From positions 50,624,697 through 50,688,696 of the forward strand of contig NC_133284.1 of assembly GCF_005239225.2 (NCBI RefSeq): a DNA stretch of 64,000 nt. Reading direction: 5' to 3'. This DNA comes from Populus alba. Lineage: Eukaryota; Streptophyta; Magnoliopsida; Malpighiales; Salicaceae. The notes beneath the pieces were generated by a model. That model was not told the origin of the DNA and did not search any database. It was given only the letters and a program-made list of their open reading frames with translations. A program made the position numbers and the translations under genes. Each line of letters begins with the position of its first letter. The first letter of the stretch is position 1. Of the stretch, positions 33,490-46,285 are shown piece after piece.

Positions 33490-35208
33490 ATGCGCAAAAT
33501 GAAAACCAGAGCTGGTCGTCCAGTCGAATCAAGTTCGTCTAGCAGCGATGATGATGTTTCCTTAGGTGCCTCTCAAGAAGAGGCACCTACACCACCTGCG
33601 CCGTCAACCGATGCTGCCTCTTCCAGCGATGTTTCACATCGTAGACGCGGCATGCCTTCGAAGCGGAATCAATTTACCCGCCAGTTCGAGGCACAGTGGA
33701 AGGACGATCTTTCAATGTAAGTTTATTAATGTTTTAGTTTTTTTTATATAAAAAAAACAAATTTAAAACATAATTTATGAAGTAATCACAAATTAATTTC
33801 ATTTCTTTTCAGGTTCACAAACATTGAGGCCGCCCGATTAATATCATCGGCGTTTAAAGCATCGATGGAGATTCCATTGTTTCAATGGAGTCAGATATCC
33901 AGACATCCTGAATGGATGCCTCAAATCAATGCATGGTTTCGTAGATTTGAGGTTCGTGTTAATATATAATTTTCAGCTTATTTCTAATTATAAATTCATG
34001 TTATAATTGTAAATAAATTATTAACATTTTAAAAAAATTATTTTTTTTATATACAGCATCGATTCTGCTGGGACGATGAACATGACAGTGTTGTGAGGAG
34101 GGTGTGGGAAAATCACGGCGGCAATTAGGTAACATCGAAAACAATACGACTTTTTTTTACATAATTATTTATGTTTTGAAATGTAATTTTTTCGTGCGTG
34201 AATTAGGTTGCGTGATTTTTGGTATGACGCCCAGAAAAAAGCAAAAAAACAGCGAGGGATAAGGGGTTACAAGGCTGGAACGATGTTGCGGTTTTGGAGG
34301 GATTTCAAAACCAATATACATCCCGGAAGATATATGGCCGCACTATCTTCAGCACGTGACGTCTGAGTGGTTCACTCGACGCTCACAGTCCGGTGCCGGC
34401 AACCGGAATCGGCAAATTCATGGCTCGGTTACAACGCACACCGGCGGCTCCGTTCCGTTTGCTGCACATGCGAAACGGATGGTAAGATTAATTTAAATGA
34501 AATATATCGTTCAATTAATTTGTTGTTAATACATTTTTTTCATTATATATAGGCTACGTCTCTTGGACGTGAGCCGAGCCCTATGGAGCTGTTTGTGGAG
34601 ACGCACGTGCGGAGTCATGACCGCCAAAAGGGGACGCAACAGTTCGTTGACAACCGTGCTCAACAGTTTGTGGTGTGTTTGTTTAACCATTTTATTTTGT
34701 AAGTTATTATTATGTTTATTGAATTGAATATGATTATTTTTTTTTTCAGGAGACCTATAATAATCGGTTGAGGGAGAGATACGAGGATGATCCTTCGACC
34801 CATCCGGAATTCGATCCGGATTTGTGGATGGAGGCTGGATCGTCAGGTGGACCCGATAAAAATCAGGTTTACGGGCTCTCCAACACTACCGCTGCCAAGT
34901 TGCGGTCGACCGGTACTGCTTCAACCGGTGGGAGCTCCCAATCTAAGGAGTTTGTGGCCTTGCAGCAAAGGTGCGACCACCTATCAGAGGCGTACACACA
35001 ACTCAAAGAAGAGCAAAGATTGGCGAACGAACAACACAGATTGGCGGACGAACAACGCAGAGCAGAGTCTGAACAACAAAGAGCGGCCTATGAAGAGCTT
35101 CGTCAAATGGTCATGAACATGACACAAGGCGGAACATGTGCGCCTAATCCTTTTTGGCCGCCTAACCCCCACCCTCCTCCTCCTCCTCCTCCTCCACCTT
35201 TATATTAA
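33490..35208 (+). pseudogene. CACTA second gene (Transposase_24 / TNPA-like), damaged
   Basis: Exon 1, 33490-33716 (MRKMKTRAGRPVESSSSS, Ser-rich, then basic RRRGMPSKRNQFTRQF). Exon 2, 33813-33951 (FTNIEAARLISSAFK, PEWMPQINAWFRRFE). Exon 3 starts at 34057 (HRFCWDDEHDSVVRRVWENH) but reaches TAG at 34126. Next comes LRDFWYDAQKKAKKQRG with a frame change near 34300, then VTTHTGG. The last exon, from about 34750, reads ETYNNRLRERYEDD, then a glutamine-rich coiled coil (QLKEEQRLANEQHRLADEQR) and a proline tail ending at 35208. The order fits the plant Ptta/En/Spm Transposase_24 family, thought to bind the subterminal repeats. Premature stop and shift suggest it is dead. Confidence 0.82.
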
Positions 35209-35362
35209 TTGTTTTTTTTTTTAAACACATTCATTTTGTAATGAATATTATTTAACTTTGAGTTTTTGTTGCTTAATATAAATTTTATTTGCATAATTGG
35301 TTTGTATTACTATTAATTTATATTATTTTTTCTAAATAATTAAAAAAAATAAAATTACACAG

Positions 35363-35800
35363 GGATTTACCGACGGAATAAATCCGTCGGCATTGGACAG
35401 TGTCTGAGGTATGCCATCCCATCACCGACATACTCACCGACGGACATACTCCGTCGGTATAAAAATACCGACGAATTTACAGACGGATTTATTCGGTCGG
35501 TATGAAATATCACCGACACTTTTGCCGACGGAGTTACTCCGTCGGTATTTAAATAACACCGACGGAATGTATTCCGTCGGTATATTCCAAGCGGGGAACT
35601 TTTTTTTTTTGGCGCGCACCGGCCGTCGGTAAAACCGTCGGTAAATGTGTTTTTTTTTATTACCGACGGATATAGCGACGGAATGTGGAATCACCGACAA
35701 AAGGTATTCCGACGGAAGTATTCCGTCGGTAATATAGTCGGTAAATAATTTACCGACGAACGTTCTGTCACACACCGACGGAATATTTCCGTCGGTAAAA
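35363..35800. repeat. CACTA right subterminal motif array
   Basis: Dense ACCGACGGA / TCCGTCGGT motifs in pairs that form short hairpins (for example 'accgacggaatgtattccgtcggt' type pairs near 35560), ending 18 bases before the terminal TAGTG. Confidence 0.88.
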
Positions 35801-35821
35801 CTGTGAAATCTTGTAGTGCAG

Positions 35822-36180
35822 ATGAAAATCCAGACCCTTTTTTAATGAATAAATTATGTGAATAAAATTTATAAAAGAGGTAGAGGAGGGCATGCACAGC
35901 ACTAGATAGAAGTCAAAGTATCAATGATGATGCTCCTCAAAAAGTCAATGCTGGTGAAGTTGGCAGCAAAAATAAATAATAATAATAATAATAACAACAA
36001 AATAATTGAGGAGCTACTAGCCAAAGAGCCAAACGAAATAGCAGAAGACGAGTAGCAAGTATACGGTGTTGCGATGGTCGTTTACTTTGGTACGTATCTG
36101 AAAAATAGATAAGATAAGAAATTATTGTTTTTTTTTGGTAAAAAAAAATAATGATAGTCGTCATTTAATATTTTGATTTA
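35822..36180. repeat. Dispersed repeat interrupted by CACTA (right half)
   Basis: Continues the flank after the second CAG: 'atgaaaatccagaccctttt', 'aaaagaggtagaggagggca', 'aaaagtcaatgctggtgaag'. It is nearly the same as 45700-45940, and in part 41725-41800. A (TAA)n run follows near 35970. Confidence 0.85.
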
Positions 36181-37640
36181 TTATAAACTTTAACTGGTCT
36201 AAGAAATCGGACACGGGAATTGGTTGTATAAATATAAATATATTAGCACTCCAAATACGTCATATCTAAAGTAAGATTCATTGTTTAATTATCTTATATA
36301 AAACTAAGATATTATCGTGTTTTCTAATGATTGGTAAGTTTAAGGTTTAAAAAACATTTATTTTCAGTAAGACGATTCTTATTTTTTCGAGTAAAATCTA
36401 ATCGTTCAAATATCAACAAAAAGAAAAACTAACTCTTATTTAATATTAGATATACGTCTTATGTATAAATTTATAATCTTAGATATTAAAAGAAAAAAAA
36501 TGATTTTCTTTGTATTTTTAAAATATTGGTCTGGTTCTCATAACTTTATTGGCTATTAAAGCTCAAAATGCATGCTAACACATATTTTTTTGAATTTTTG
36601 AAATTCCAAGTTTTCTCCAAAATGTTGCAATATATATATATATATATGGAAAAACAAAAAAAAAAATATCTTGTTTTCATGCATACGACTAAAAATATAT
36701 AAGAAATTTCATATCATATTTTCATACCAAAACAAATACCAAATTTGTATTTATACAACATAAAAATACAAAAACTAATATTAATCAAAATTGGTAGAAA
36801 AATACACAAGAAAACCACAAATTATTTTTTTGAAAAAGATTTTGAAATTTTTCATAATTGCATAAAGATAATGTATTAGCACCCAAATTATGTCATATCT
36901 TTACTATTAATACTCTAAAAATTAATTCAAAAAGTATTAATTCTTAATTATACTACAAAAATAATATCAACAAAACAAACAATAATATTTTTATTATTAA
37001 TACTCTAAAAATTAATTATACTAAAAAAAAACATTAAGGAAACTAATAATAATATTTTTAATACCAATACTTTTAATTATATTAAAAGTGTAGGTAGCCC
37101 AAGCACCAGGTGACGCTGTGCTGTTTGGGCTTGGGGTGGTGCTACCCAAGCACCATGTGGCGCTTCATTTGCCCACGGCTAGGATCCAATTCTATTTTGG
37201 GTCCTGCCCTGCTAGGCCAAAGGCTAGCCTTGGGCCATGCTTGTGAGTGTCCAAGCTAATACGCCACCTAGCGCTTGGATTGCAGCCAAGAGGAAGCAGG
37301 CCTAACACAACGTGGCAGTTGGGTTGTCCGCCCTTAAAAGGGAACCTAAGCATCACGTGTACCAACGTGGTTTTTTTTCATAGTAATAACAATTTTTTAA
37401 AATTTATTGATGATAATAATAATATTTATGCTTTTATAAATTTTACTGAAAAATACTAAAATTTTTATAATACAAATACTAGTATTTTTAGTAGCAATAA
37501 TATGAATTATTATAAAAATTATATTATTTTATAACAACAAATATAACAATATTTTAGAAATGAATACTATTAATTATACTAAAAAATAATATTAATAGAA
37601 CAAATAATAATAATTTTGAGATCAATACTATTAATTAGAC
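36181..37640. repeat. Decayed gypsy LTR-like sequence
   Basis: 36190-36290 resembles the conserved LTR segment seen at 46990-47090 ('aactggtct', 'gattggttg...', 'tagcacccc...' in degenerate form). 36690-36860 parallels 47640-47760 ('aaatttgtatttatacaaca', 'aaaaatacaaa'). A GC-richer patch at 37090-37330 with repeated 'caccatgtggcgct' wording is unexplained. No gene. Confidence 0.45.
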
Positions 37641-37649
37641 TAAAAAAGA

Positions 37650-38965
37650 CACAAGGGGTGAGGAGTTTTTGGAGAACAGAAAGATGCGATTCATTCCTCT
37701 TAATTAAAGTCCTTGCAAATCAATTTAATGCCCACTCCACTCATTATTAAAATCCTTTTGATTTTTTTATTTTATTAATGTAAGTGTCCGAGATAATTTA
37801 TATATATCTTGACTAATTCTATAAGTCCTGAAGTTAATGATTATATAAGTCTTCAATAACCTTGAAATTTATGAGATTAAAACCAATATTTTCTAGATAA
37901 CAAAACACTAGTTGAATTACACTAGTTAAAAATCCTTTTAATTTTAATTTACATGAATCATAATTCAGATCTTGTACTGAGTTGACTCAGTCGATTGAAA
38001 TTTGTTTCTTCTTAGCTACGGCATCATCCCAAGCACACAATTCTGCTAGTCTTGACTCAGGAGAGAGGCCCATTGCCTTAAGAGTAATGAAAGGTGGAAA
38101 TATAATAAAGGCCCAAAGTGAAGATATATCGTCAAGTCCCACTTGAACTGAACCTAGTCGGAGGCTTTGGATTCCTTGGAAACCCATATGATTTAGGTGT
38201 CAATATAAATACTTGAACAAATTCACCCAAATAAATCTGCGACTTAACAGATTAATTTACAATTCAAATTAATCTATAATTTAATTGATTCGTAAAATCA
38301 TATTAAAAATAAGATTTGTGTTTATTTTTTTAAATAAAAATAATAAACTTGAATTGTTTTGATAACTCGATTTGACTAATCCAGTGACAAACTTTTTTTT
38401 AAGCATATTTTTATAACATAACTAATTTTGTACCAGTTCACATAATGTAATAAAATAGTAAAGGTATGTATATGCATGTATTTGACAAACGATAAAGGTC
38501 CAAAACTCAAGATATGAACCAAAACAGTCTTAATCCCTTTTTTTGCTACTAGTTGAGCTCTCTTGAATTAAATAACTTAAGAGAATTTAAATGTGTTTAA
38601 TAACGTTATTGAAATTATATTTTATTTAAAATTAATTTTTTAATATTTTTAAAATTGTTTTGATATACTAATATTATATATATATATATATTTTAAATTA
38701 TAATTTTAATACATTTTTAAGAAGAAATACTTTAAATCATAATTATTACCAAACTTCTAAAAACCTCCTTTTATTTCTATTAAAAACCCTATAATTTAGA
38801 CATCACGACAATGACCTTCAACCTTGTTTATTGTCCATTAAAAATGAGAAAAATTGATCAATCGATTGATGTTCTTGTATTAATTGGACAAGTTAATTTT
38901 CAACAAGTTAATATATTTTTAACCATGCCATGTTAAATTATTGACCCTGAAATTGTAAGAGTAAA
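37650..38965. repeat. Low-copy repeat unit, copy B
   Basis: Matches copy C at the right end of the window over two blocks: 37650-38205 with 63080-63475, and 38780-38965 with 63815-64000 ('acatcacgacaatgaccttc', 'gttaattttcaacaagtt', 'accatgccatgttaaatta'). Copy A (23850-24140) shares part of the first block. Intervening sequence is AT-rich. Confidence 0.82.
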
Positions 38966-41460
38966 CTTTAAACTAAGTAAAAAAGATTGGTAGAAATAAA
39001 ATAAGCTGCTCTCTCTCCCTCCATCTTCCCCCCCCCCCTCCCTCCCTCTCATGCGCGCGCGCGCGCGCAGAGGAGGGGATAAGGTCAGAATTAGAAAATT
39101 TGAAGTCCTTTTCCTTCCTTAACCCAAAAGGAAAGGTGGCTGGCCTTGGTTTTTGTGTTGTTGAAATGTCATAATCTACAACCTTTATAACAAAACAACT
39201 ATATCCAGCTCATCCTAAGACATGCCATCGTTGTAGATGTTTATTACACTATTGACTTTGTATTCTCATATTTTTAATTTGTTATGAGTGTTCTTTCAGA
39301 AATGGCTTTGAACAGGCATAGTGACCTTTTCTTATATTAAAAAAAAAAAAACCTAAGTTAGCTGGTGTTAGGTAAGTTTCAATGTCCAATGTCTAATGTA
39401 CACAATACAATATGCATATATATTTTTTGATTCGAATGCTAAGATGTATTTTCATTTCAATTAATATTAAATTATCTTTCCAGAATATTATATCCCTCTG
39501 ATGTATTAAAAAAGACTTAATAAATTTATTTAGAAGTTGGTCTCGAGATTTGAACTAAAATAATAATAATAAAAACAAATCTCCTTGAACATCAAATCAA
39601 CTTCTTAAAATTTATATAAAAAACTTACTAATTAAATTGAAATCTATCATAAAAAAAACCTAATGAGAATCTCATAAAAAAAATCTCATAAACATCGATC
39701 CTACCTAATTAAGAATATACCTAGAGTATACACGTGACCAAACTCCATTTGATATTTAATATTGAAGAATAATCCAAAATAATTTTGAGGGGAGGTCAAT
39801 GAGTCAGGTTTTAATTTTGTTTTTCAATAATCATGAGTTTTAGTTTTTTTATGGCTACTAGAGATTTATATAATTGTTAATTTTAGAATCCGTAAGATTA
39901 GTTAAAAATATACACAAGCTGACCCGCACACTTATATTAATAATAATAATAATAATAATAAATAATCCAAGAGAATACATACAAATACAAGTCGAAACCT
40001 ACGGCCATTTTCGTTAGAAGAAAATATACCTGCTACCCGTGTACTGAGTCAACTTGATATGCACTTGTAATTAAGAATATACTTAGAGTATACACGGGAC
40101 CAACCTGATATTTAATACTGAAGATAGGTAGGCAGAAGCTAATTCATTTGTAGGATTCGATGTTTATCTCTCTGGATTAAATAATTATATTCTTTGCTTC
40201 GTATCGGCTGGCAAGAATCGAGAGGTAACTCATTAATCGCAAGATCAATCTTTATATTTTTATAGATTTCGACTTGTTCAAAGTAAATATATAATTAGAA
40301 TATTTTGCAATAAAATAAATTATAATTAAATATTTGAATAAATTCATTCATTCATCAGCGTTATGTTACTGAAACAACATTAAATTAATAACTGAACAAG
40401 TTGATTAATTCAAACAACACGCATTCAATCTTTGAATATTTCGACTTGTTCATGTAAATATTTTTATAGATTTCGACTTGTTCAGTGATTTCAATGTAAA
40501 TGTATTAGAATCTTTTGGCAATAAAATAAATTATAATTAAATCTTTGAATAAATTCATTCATTCATCAATGTTATGTTACTGAAACGGACATTAAATTAA
40601 TCACTGAACGTTAAGTGAATGAACGTTAAACAATTCAACAAGTTGAGATTAGAAACAAGTTGATTCAAACAACACGCATGCATTCAATCAACATAATTAA
40701 TGAAGACCATTCATCAGTCATTTATTTAATGTAGAATAAAAACTTGTATTAATTTATCGTTCACCTAACCACTTTGTAATTTTATGGATTGCTTACTACA
40801 GACTTCGACATGATCGGTTTGGACGAGGATGACTTGATTTGGAAAAATAAAATAAAATTATGATAAGTGAAAGATGGCTTAAGAGTACTCTTATTCATAC
40901 AAAAAATCTAATAACTACCATGATTTTATTTTGTAATATGGATTTTATATATCCATTATTTGGTACCTATACTTTTTATTCTTTTTATTGGAGCCTCTTA
41001 TGTTTTTTTTTTAATAATTGATTGAGTCCCTCTACTCTTTCTTTTGTTTTGTAATAGTCCTTCCATCATAATACTATGATTTCATGCGCTTACATGGAAT
41101 TAATTTTTCTTTTAGATACTGAATTGAATGCTGGACGACGCATAATCCAATAACTCCTATTTTGTTTTTAAAAAATTCTCTCTTTTGATATGAAAATTAA
41201 ATAATTAAAATTAAATAAATAAATTAAGAAAAAAGCATTAGCCTAAACAAACCTAATTAATTAAAGTAGTTAAATTAATTTCCACATGTTTATTTATTTT
41301 CTCTATTTCTTTCATTACATAATCTAAAAAATAAAAGAGTTTAATTCAGTAGGAAAAAAAATGTCATGTAGACATATATCAGTTCGATGTATTGAAAAGA
41401 TTTAATAAATTTATTTATAAGTTGGTCTCCAAAATTTGAACTAAAATAATAATAATAATA
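38966..41460. other. AT-rich intergenic with local duplications
   Basis: No gene. A 204-bp tandem duplication is visible: 'tagatttcgacttgttca' near 40264 and 40468, each followed by 'ataaattataattaaat' and 'aattcattcattcatca'. Another pair of direct repeats, 'taattaagaatatac' followed by 'tagagtatacacg', lies at about 39707 and 40071. Confidence 0.65.
39012..39069. repeat. C-rich run and (CG)n microsatellite
   Basis: A (CT)n/C-rich stretch 'cccccccccctccctccc' followed by GCGCGCGCGCGCGCGCG. Copy C has a related C-run with (CT)n at 63505-63530, at about the same place in the unit. Confidence 0.85.
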
Positions 41461-41830
41461 ATAAGACAAAACATACTTGTTTCCTCAACTTTGCTTACAA
41501 TAGTTAATGACTTTTTGTGAGCCATTGATCTTTTGCTGTTAGCTTCACTGCCTAAAAGATACATATTTAACAATTATCAACTGATAGATGAAGCCTATAT
41601 CCAAACCAATCGCACAGCCTTTCGTCCTCCAATTTCCTTCTATTTTTTCTTATGTACACAATTAAACATATCCTCAATTACCCTTTTGATTTTTATTTTT
41701 TTTAATGAATTAATTACTTGAATAAAATTTATAAGAGACGTAGAGGAGGGCATGAAGAGCACTAGCTAGAGAGCCAAATAAATTGCAGAAGACGTCACAC
41801 CTTCATTAATTATTGGTTGTAAAATGCCTA
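41461..41830. repeat. Dispersed repeat, third copy
   Basis: Same order as 26480-26769 joined to 35822-36050, but lacking about 40 bp around the CACTA target (it goes from 'ttttattttttttaatgaatt' straight to 'ataaaatttataagaga'). Continues into the BAHD gene's upstream region, which has no further recognised feature up to 42700. Confidence 0.8.
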
Positions 41831-42810
41831 TGTAAGGAAACAATATATAATCTTATGTGCAGAACTTGAGAGGGATTCACAGACATTTTGGTCCAGGGAA
41901 GGCCACAACCGGGCCATTTTGTATTGCTTCTAAGACCTCCAAGAAACCCAAAAGAAGAAAAAACTCTTTTTATACTTGAAATTTATATAAATTTATATAT
42001 TTTATGTTTAAATTTTATCAAAATAAAATAAAATAATGAGATTTAAACTAAAGACCGTTTAATCAATAAAATTTTAATATTATATTAAAAACTTATTATA
42101 ATTTAAAAATTTAAATGAGATTTCAATATATAATTTATATATATTTTTTAATGGAAAAATATAACCCGTAAGGAATCACCTCCATTTAGGCCTTCATTAG
42201 GAAACGTAGTTTCCCAAAATCTATCCCCTCTAAACTTGAAAGATAAATCAAGGGAGAGAGGGTTTCTCAATATTATGAAAGGAAAACCAACATGGTTAGT
42301 ACTGGGCATGACCATTTTGGGGTAATAATTTTAGGATAATCTACAAGGTTGGTGTGATCACATTTCCAAGCCCCACAAATGAAATTTTCAGAAGCCCTTT
42401 TAATTTTCATATATGTTTGAATTTTCTTCTTATTCGTCAATTTTTTAGTTCCTTCACAGAATTTTCAACGAAGAATAAAGGAAAAAACTATGAGTATAAC
42501 AGTAAATTAATAAAAACATTCTTCTGTGGGGAATCATGAACCAGAATAATAATGAATTGGAAATGAGTTAGGTGTTGTAGTGGGTAACGAGTACCTCACT
42601 GGTTGATGAATTCATGGTTTTATAAACTTATCATTTACTACTGTTCCTGCTCCTACCTTTCACACCTACTGCATGTCCACACAATCATTATTACTATAAA
42701 TATGTAGCAAGTTTGCCTTCCCATGCATTCCATTTCAAGCAGAAATATTCTTGACTGCTGAGGTAGAGCCACCATTTATCACAGTTTGCAGCAAACACAC
42801 TTTTTGTGCG
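41831..42810. other. Upstream region of the BAHD gene
   Basis: AT-rich up to about 42600, then less so. 'actataaatatgtag' at about 42691 could be a TATA box about 115 bp before the start codon (inference). No other feature recognised. Confidence 0.5.
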
Positions 42811-44378
42811 ATGGCAACACCAACTTCGATATCGTTCGCAGTCCGAAGGTGCGAACCAGAATTGGTTGCACCAGCTAAGGCCACACCTCATGAATTCAGA
42901 CAGCTTTCTGATATTGATCGCCAACTATACCTCCAATTTCAATCACCACATTACAACTTGTATGCACACAATCCATCGATGCAAGGGAAAGATCCTGTGA
43001 AGGTAATAAAGGAGGCAATTGCGCAGGCACTTGTGTATTATTACCCTTTTGCTGGTAGGATTAGATCACAGGGGCCAGACAATAAGCTTATGGTTGATTG
43101 TACTGGTGAGGGTGTCTTGTTCATCGAAGCCGATGCCGATGCCACGGTTGAGCAGTTTGGTGATCCAATTCCATCTCCATTCCCATGCTTTCAGGAGCTT
43201 CTTTACAACGTCCCAGGATCAGAAGGGATCCTCAATACCCCATTATTGCTTTTCCAGGTACGTATAGGACATTATTGGCTAATGTTTATTCATTCTTTCA
43301 TTATTATTATCGAGAAAATGATTGCTCCGTATGCTTATTCAAAAATATAATTAAAACAATGATGGTAATATTCCATCAATTACATTCTCATAAAGTAGTA
43401 ATAATTTTACATTATATTAACAGGTGACACGCTTGAAGTGTGGTGGTTTTGTACTTGGGTTCCGTCTTAATCACCCAATGACTGATGCACTTGGCATAGT
43501 TCAGCTATTGAATGCCATAGGTGAGATTGCACGAGGTGCTCATGCCCCTTCAATTCTACCTGTGTGGCAAAGGGAACTCCTCTGTGCTAGGAATCCGCCA
43601 CGAGTTACTTGCAGACACAATGAATATGGTAATGATGCTCCTGTTGCTGTTGATCCTACAGCCAAGGTGCCTGAATTCCACGGCCAGGTTCCCGCTGTAG
43701 CCCACCGTAGTTTTGTTCTCAACCGCAAGGAATTATCCAACATTCGTAGATGGATTCCTTCTCATTTACACCCATGTTCAAATTTTGAGGTAATAAGTGC
43801 ATGCTTATGGAGATGCTATGCCATAGCATCTCAAGCTAACCCTAATGAGGAGATGCGCATGCAAATGCTTGTGAACGCACGTTCCAAATTTAACCCTCCA
43901 TTACCGAAAGGATATTATGGTAACGTCCTAGCTTTGCCAGCAGCTGTAACAAATGCTAGGAAGCTTTGCTTAAACTCTTTAGGGTATGCATTGGAATTGA
44001 TAAGAAATACCAAGAATAGAAATAACTGAGGAGTACATGAGATCATTGGCTGATCTAATGGAGATAACCAAAGGGCAGCCTATAGGGTTACAATCATATG
44101 TTGTGTCAGACTTAACAAGTATTGGGTTCGATCAGGTGGACTATGGATGGGGCAACACGATTTATACTGGGCCACCCAAGGCCATGCCTGATGAAATTTC
44201 TATTGCAGGAACCTATTTCCTGCCGTATCGATTCAAGAACGGAGAGCGTGGGGTTATGCTTTTGGTTTCCTTACGTGCACCAGTTATGGAGAGATTTGCA
44301 ATACTATTAGAGGAATTGGCAAGGCATGACCCAGAAAGAAGCCAAGAACAACAAGAAATGATACCAAGCTCCCTATAA
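42811..44378 (+). CDS. BAHD acyltransferase (benzyl alcohol O-benzoyltransferase-like), one frameshift
   Basis: Transfers an acyl group from CoA to an alcohol in the cytosol, as in benzoyl or other ester formation; the exact substrate cannot be read from sequence. Exon 1 is 42811-43257 (ATGGCAACACCAACT; 149 codons, [37 protein letters not shown]). Intron 43258-43423 is GT...AG, phase 0. Exon 2 starts [17 protein letters not shown]. The catalytic HxxxD is HPMTD (His166, Asp170). At about 44010-44026 one extra base shifts the frame, giving a stop at 44029; the correct frame resumes as [14 protein letters not shown] and carries the structural DFGWG motif as DYGWG (44139-44153), ending at 44376-44378. 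Total length would be about 463 residues, normal for the family. The frameshift, if real, removes the last quarter; it may be a sequence error. Confidence 0.85.
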
Positions 44379-45624
44379 GACGGAGGAGAAGCTATGATAT
44401 TATTCTATTCTTGGCCGGAGAAGCCTTTTGGTACCAAAAAATATTACCAGCAACCCGTACTCTTTGACCTTGTTGTGATTGTATACTTAGATATATGAGT
44501 TGGAGTTTTCATGAAAATCTGGTGATATGTGGTTCAAATTGTTTACAGTTGTAAAATTTAAGTCCCATGACTGTTATTTTGTTTAGTGTGATATCACTTT
44601 TGTATTCAATAATAAGATCAATATTTTGTTTCCAATAGTTTGATTGATCCTTGTTTCGTGAGTTAATTAGGGTTTTGATCTTTTATATAAAATTAGGGTT
44701 TTTGATCAACATATGCCATTTTGTTGAACAAAAATAATTGGAAATCCATTGATTTTTTCTACTTTTTTGCCTGAGTCAAAGCAACACCATAATAACTTAG
44801 GAAAGCTGCATGGAATTTTTTTTTTAATTTTATATAGATTATCAGTTTTGCTAAAAAGTATAATGAGTCTAAGTTCAACTATAATAATGATTTTATAATA
44901 TTTAAATAAAAATTATTAACAATATGTTAGTCATACGATTATTAATGACATGGCAAGTATCTAAATAAAGACTTGGGGAAAACTGGAAGGTTTTTGAATT
45001 TCGGAGAGCCAAAAGATTTAAACAGAAGGAAGAAGAGTAATAATTTTCAAAGAATAATTTTAAGTTTTTTTTTAAGGAATCAAGTGAAAAAATCAACTCT
45101 CTGCTCTTTCTCTCTATATAATATAAGAGGTGAAAATGGGGCGCTTGAATGATGACAATATTATCTCGATTATCCTAAAAAAAAAAATGTCATTGCTATT
45201 ATTTGACAAAAGAAAAATGAAAAAATATATATATAAAAAAGGAGAAAAATTCAATGCTAGTGAGGTTGACGTATAAGAGTTTGCAAAACAGAAAGTACTT
45301 TAAAAGCAAAATACTCTATAAAGTAGATCTAAATAAAAATGAAAAAAAAAATCAATTACAATGAGCTTTGTTAAAAAAAAGAAAACTCTATAGTGTAATT
45401 TTTTTCCCCTTTTCCCACATATCTTTATATCACAAGTATATAGCAAGAGAATCCCAAACGAAATAGAATGAATAAAAAAAAATCAAACAATATGATAACG
45501 TATAAGTTTTTGTGGATGCCGTTACCGATGAAATTATAATTGGATTCAAACATGGAAGCCCGTATAATGATGTGTTACTTATATTGACAGAATTGTCAAT
45601 GGATTGATAGACAAAATAATTATA
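44379..45624. other. BAHD 3' flank and AT-rich spacer
   Basis: The 3' UTR probably occupies the first 200-300 bases ('caataataagatcaat' near 44610 could aid polyadenylation). The rest is AT-rich with no gene seen. Confidence 0.55.
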
Positions 45625-45955
45625 TGTACACAAATTAACATATCCTCAATTACCCTTTTGATTTTATTTTTTTGGTTGTGAAAAAAATTAAACAGACAGA
45701 TGAAAATCTAGACCCTTTTTTTTTAATTAACCATGTGAATAAAATTTATAAAAGAGGTAGAGGAGGGCATGCACAGCACTAGATAGAAATCAATGTATCA
45801 ATGTTGATGCTCCTCAAAAAGTCAATGCTGGTGAAGTTGGCAGCAAAAATAAATAATAAATAATAATAATAATAACAAAATAATTGAGGAGCTACTAGCT
45901 AGAGAGCCAAACCAAATTGCACAAGAAGAGTAGCTAGTATGCGGTGTCGTGATTG
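45625..45955. repeat. Dispersed repeat, uninterrupted CACTA target site
   Basis: Matches both flanks of the CACTA element, with a single CAG at 45697-45699 where the transposon sits in the other copy: 'aaaaaaattaaacagacag' followed directly by 'atgaaaatctagaccc'. This is the related empty site. Confidence 0.93.
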
Positions 45956-46285
45956 TTGTTATCTAATTTTTAACTTATTTTTTTAATAAAATTTTAAAAA
46001 TATCTAAAAATAGTGAAAAATAACGAAAATCTAAAAAATATGTTTTTTTAATATATTTGCATTGTTTTTAGTATATTCAACATCGTCTCAAAAGAATTTA
46101 AATTTTCAAAGATCTTTGAAACACGTTTTGACTTTTAATGTGTTACTTTTTTTAAAAAAAGCACCCACACTCCTACATAATAAATGCGCTTATAAAATGG
46201 CTCATTAGGTAATCTGGGTTACAAATAACAAAACCAAAATAACCTCAACTAACATTTATTACTCCAAATTAATTTTAGAGTTAGA
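45956..46285 (+). repeat. Truncated gypsy LTR start
   Basis: Begins TGTTATCTAATTTTTAACTT, like the LTR start at 52619, and keeps 'aaaatctaaaaaatatgttt', 'aacatcgtctcaaaagaatt' and 'cacgttttgacttt'. It then changes near 46190 to sequence that matches a different LTR type (50030-50070). Confidence 0.6.

Larger units (their letters stand above)
26770..35821. mobile_element. CACTA (En/Spm) DNA transposon with CAG target duplication
   Basis: Element 26773-35818 (9046 bp). It starts CACTACCAGAAAATCGC and ends ATCTTGTAGTG; the reverse complement of the end starts CACTACAAGAT. TSD CAG is at 26770-26772 and 35819-35821. Both ends carry many ACCGACGGA motifs in direct and inverted order, as expected of subterminal transposase-binding repeats. 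Two genes lie inside, Transposase_21-type and Transposase_24-type. The uninterrupted target, with the same flanks and one CAG, is found at 45697-45699. Confidence 0.96.

Noticed and set aside
37987..38187. 66-residue minus-strand ORF in repeat copy B
   Set aside because: Copy A has a 10-base indel in the same stretch that breaks the frame, so there is no sign of coding conservation.
39012..39069. CG-rich run as a CpG island or promoter
   Set aside because: It is a simple (CG)n microsatellite next to a C-run; no gene begins nearby.
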